Source of the DNA: Rhytidiadelphus loreus
Taxonomy: Eukaryota; Streptophyta; Bryopsida; Hypnales; Hylocomiaceae
NCBI GenBank assembly: GCA_947034895.1
Contig: OX344765.1
Coordinates: 19,287,001 to 19,351,000 of the forward strand
Direction of reading: 5' to 3'
DNA: 64,000 bases
The position numbers and the translations under genes were made by a program. Numbering within the stretch: position 1 is the first letter of the stretch; the number at the start of each line of letters is the position of its first letter. Of the stretch, positions 60,780-64,000 are shown piece by piece. The notes below the pieces were generated by a model. That model saw only the letters and a program-made list of their open reading frames with translations, did no database searches and was not told the origin of the DNA.

Positions 60780-63700
60780 GTTTGGATGAATGGAAAATTA
60801 TGTCGTAAAAAAATTTCCTAAAACCTCTATGTTTATCATTTAGATTTTGAATATTGGAGTACCAAGGGGGTAATCCTAGAAAAATTGGTTGGTAGCCGCA
60901 AGTTCAAATCATGAAAATATCCTCTAGCCATGTCATTACATGCAAATACCCAAAATACATGACTAATTTAGAAAATCCAGTTGTTTTTAGGTTCTATAGC
61001 TTCACAAGGTAATAATGATTCATTATAAGTTACTAAAAAGGAGATTGATCATGTGAACATGGCAATTATAGGTGCCATGTAATGTGATGAATTGGCAAGT
61101 GACTCCTAGTAGAGATACAATTAGCATATGAAGAGAGATGATGGAAAGATTTTATTACTATGGCTAGGAAAAAATCAACTAGCATAGTTGTAATGATATG
61201 GAGTCATCTAAGATGGAACATCAAGCTTACTTTGGCAAAAATGAACTTTGCATTGATAGGAGAAGTCCAAATGTACATTGGCTTTTCCAACTAAACGAAC
61301 ACTTTTATGTACTCAAAAAATTGAAAATAAAAGTTTCATCTTCGATAGAACTCTTCATTGTAAATGCCAAAGTGTCAAAGTCATCAATCCTTGAAAATTT
61401 CTTGCTTTATCATTTGAGTTGAAGAATCCCTAGGAAAGAAATTCTTTACTTAGGTTGAGCAAGCATGACCCCAAGAACAACTATGGTGCTATATAGTTAC
61501 AAGTGAACTATGACTTGCCCTTCCCCTTCAACATGTAGGGATGATGATGCTTGACTTTTCCTACATTAATTGCCATAGCTAGTGGACCAATGGACTTTAC
61601 TGTGGTTCTTTCCACAAGTCTTGAACATTCCCATCTTTCTATGAAAGGAGATGCCTCCAACTACCTCAAACATTGTTGTTGTATTGTAAATACAATTTGC
61701 CTAGAGGGCATGCCCAAATCTTCATATACAGAGAGACACATTAGTTGCACTTGTCACCTACTTGTATTCCACACAAACTATTTTATGCACCCTACAATAG
61801 TTGCATGTCCTAATTTCACATCATGTGAAAGACATAGACTACTTATTTACAAAGAATACTATAGCTTCATGTCTTTTTGTAATATCAAGTCAAAGGCCAA
61901 AAGTGATTGAAGCACAATAGAAAAAAAGAAGTAAATGAAACATGTCCTCATGAACATGGAAAGTCAATGTCACAACCTCTACCACGCACTATTTACATCC
62001 AATGATTACTTTAGAAACAAGGAATTTCACACATATAAGCCCTGATGTATCTAGGGCGCTTGTATGAACACTTCTTTTAGCACCCCCTTGCAATGCTTTC
62101 TTGCTTTACCCATGGGGCATGGCCCATGAGTTGCAAGTTTTGTAGGTGAAATATAGAGTAGCATTAAGTCCTCTCTGACCACTCCTTCACTATGTGCATA
62201 CAAAACTCAAAGTGATGAGACTTTAGATTTGTGAGGAACTTAAAACTAAGATTGCAATGAAGTATCTAAGAAAGTGCATGCATCTAATAGAAAGTGGACG
62301 ACATAATGCCACTACTTGTAGCATTCTGTCATAGTAGAATAGTTGCCATGTAATTGATCATGACTGTCAACACCACATGTTCTTCTAATTTTATACATGC
62401 ATAAACCCAATATTCATTGGTTCCCCCCTTTCCTTTAGTTTAAACACTCATCTTTTCACTTGTCTCATCATGGAAGTATTTTGTTCCTAGTTATAGTGCA
62501 AACTTAGAGAGAAGCTCCTTTAGATATGCAATGCAAGGACAAATTCCTTGTCTAGAGTATCAGATAGCATCCTCATCCAAGGAGTTTTTCAAGAGATTGT
62601 ATGCTCATTCTTTCTTATTTCTAATTATTCTTACTCTTCATGTTGTAGATTCAAGTGGATTCTAGAATAAGATATTAGTTATATCAAAAGTTAATATGCT
62701 TTAACTTTATGAAGGACAATATTGTGTTTATCCTAATTTTCCTTGACCTTGACACGTTTTTGTGTTGTCCAGGCTATATTATCTATCATTATCTCTTGTT
62801 TAAAACAATCTTTGTTGATTGTGGGGTTAGTGGGTTTTTTATTTTGAGTAGTCCCTCTTCCCAGAAGACCACTTGAAATATAAACTTTGTGTAGCAATGT
62901 ATATTGAGCCTTTTCAATTAATAACATGCAAGTTTATTCTTTTGTTTGTTTTGATATTCTTCATTCTAACATGGGGGGGGAGCATTCTTCAAGTAGTTTA
63001 TATATTACACGTAATTGTAAGGTATTATTACTGGAGGTATTTTGATAGAGGGAACCAATTAAATAAACAATATCATTACCTAATTTTCTAATTTGGCATA
63101 TTTTTTAGTACCATATAGTTATTTTAAATTAGTGTGAAAGGCTAATTTATCATACCATTATTTGTTTTGAATTCAAAATTTAGAATTACATTTTCAACTT
63201 AACATAAAACATACACTGAAACTTTGAAAACATAAGTCATGATGTGCATAGTGAAGATAGCATTAGACATGCAATCCTTATTAAGTTTCATTATTCAAGT
63301 TTACACTTCAACAAGTTCAAGAACAACTATTGATGCTACAACTTAGAAAAGTGCAATGAATGTGGTTAGGGTAGATTTACAACATTTACATTCAAAGTAA
63401 CATAAAATTAAGCCAAGAAAACAAACAATATCAGCACTCTATGTAACATTGAATATTGAAACATTTCTAAGACTTGTTAGTGTACAAACAGATCACTTGA
63501 GCAAACAAGAGAAGCCAACATATCTATGAAGCAAAGCAATGCAATACATGATTGTAGCAAGTACATTTAAGGAGTCAACAAACAAACACTATGCATCATA
63601 CATTTTCCTATATGGAGTAACAAAGGGGAGCATTCAAGGGTAGATAACACGCATCAATGGAGTCATGAAAATCGTGCAAAATGCCTCCCAAATTAGCCAT

Positions 63701-64000
63701 GCATTTGTATTAAATTCTGTTTACAAAAACATTAAATTTTTTTTGAAAGCTCCATGAATGTGAAATACAAACCACTGAGAACTATGTGAAGGTTTAGGGT
63801 TGTTCTATAGTACGAGAAATACTAGTATGAGGATTAAGGCCTTTAGGGTTTAGCAAATCTGCGCAATCAAGAGAAAAAAACTAAACCCAATGGAGTAACA
63901 AAAAGAGTGGGGAAGATCAAAGAAGGCTTAAAAACCTACATAGCTAATAGGCAAGTGTGTTGCAAGGGAGTAATCCACAATAGTAAAAAGTCATGCCAAT
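60780..64000. other. AT-rich DNA downstream of position 60780, nothing supported
   Basis: Frames of up to 119 codons (61551-61910) lack motifs. 'ggtttagggtt' and 'tttagggtttag' words near 63790-63855 are scattered telo-box-like sequences without a gene. No element ends were recognised. Confidence 0.45.

Overview
The window looks like nuclear DNA from a land plant, most likely a bryophyte and probably a moss. The genes are split by GT-AG introns, the intergenic DNA is AT-rich and full of DNA transposons, telomere-type CCCTAAA boxes occur, and the genes are plant ATG14, an AP2 factor, an EFFECTOR OF TRANSCRIPTION protein and a moss-type actinoporin (bryoporin) whose reconstructed 178-residue length fits that family. 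The species call is inference. There is no operon, CRISPR array, rRNA or tRNA that I can support.

Layout. 1-8.9 kb: nested transposons. A 2.64 kb CACTA element sits in a repeat array, a TIR element built around a near-perfect 700 bp palindrome lies just downstream, and a small TA-flanked MITE follows. 9.1-10.9 kb: bryoporin gene (+, 3 coding exons). 11-18.4 kb: foldback element and a second, inverted copy of the CACTA element. 18.4-22.9 kb: repeat-rich DNA and a second TA-flanked MITE. 23.3-27.8 kb: ATG14 (+, 12 exons). 29.1-29.4 kb: small secreted proline-rich protein (-). 30.9-33.3 kb: AP2 factor (-, 2 exons). 35.2-36.6 kb: LINE relic and a 204 bp CACTA MITE. 37.6-41.5 kb: ET protein with GIY-YIG-like and two Cys/His repeats (-, 4 exons). 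43.2-49.9 kb: Stowaway-like MITE, tandem duplications, a minisatellite split by a retroposon with a 17 bp target duplication, and a long-TIR element. 53.3-55.9 kb: unrecognised coiled-coil protein (-, 6 exons). 57.3-60.4 kb: NUP43 nucleoporin (-, 7 exons). 60.8-64 kb: AT-rich DNA with no gene that I can support.

The genes are unrelated housekeeping, regulatory and defence/stress genes and do not form a pathway. The exon models were built by hand from open frames, GT-AG sites, phase agreement and resemblance to remembered families, and every model closes in frame. The least expected structural signal is a module, ATCCCAYATGG then exactly 28 bp then a TATA-like box, found at five places in otherwise different mobile elements. 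It resembles the USE plus TATA arrangement of plant snRNA promoters and CCCACAT motifs in plant retroelements.
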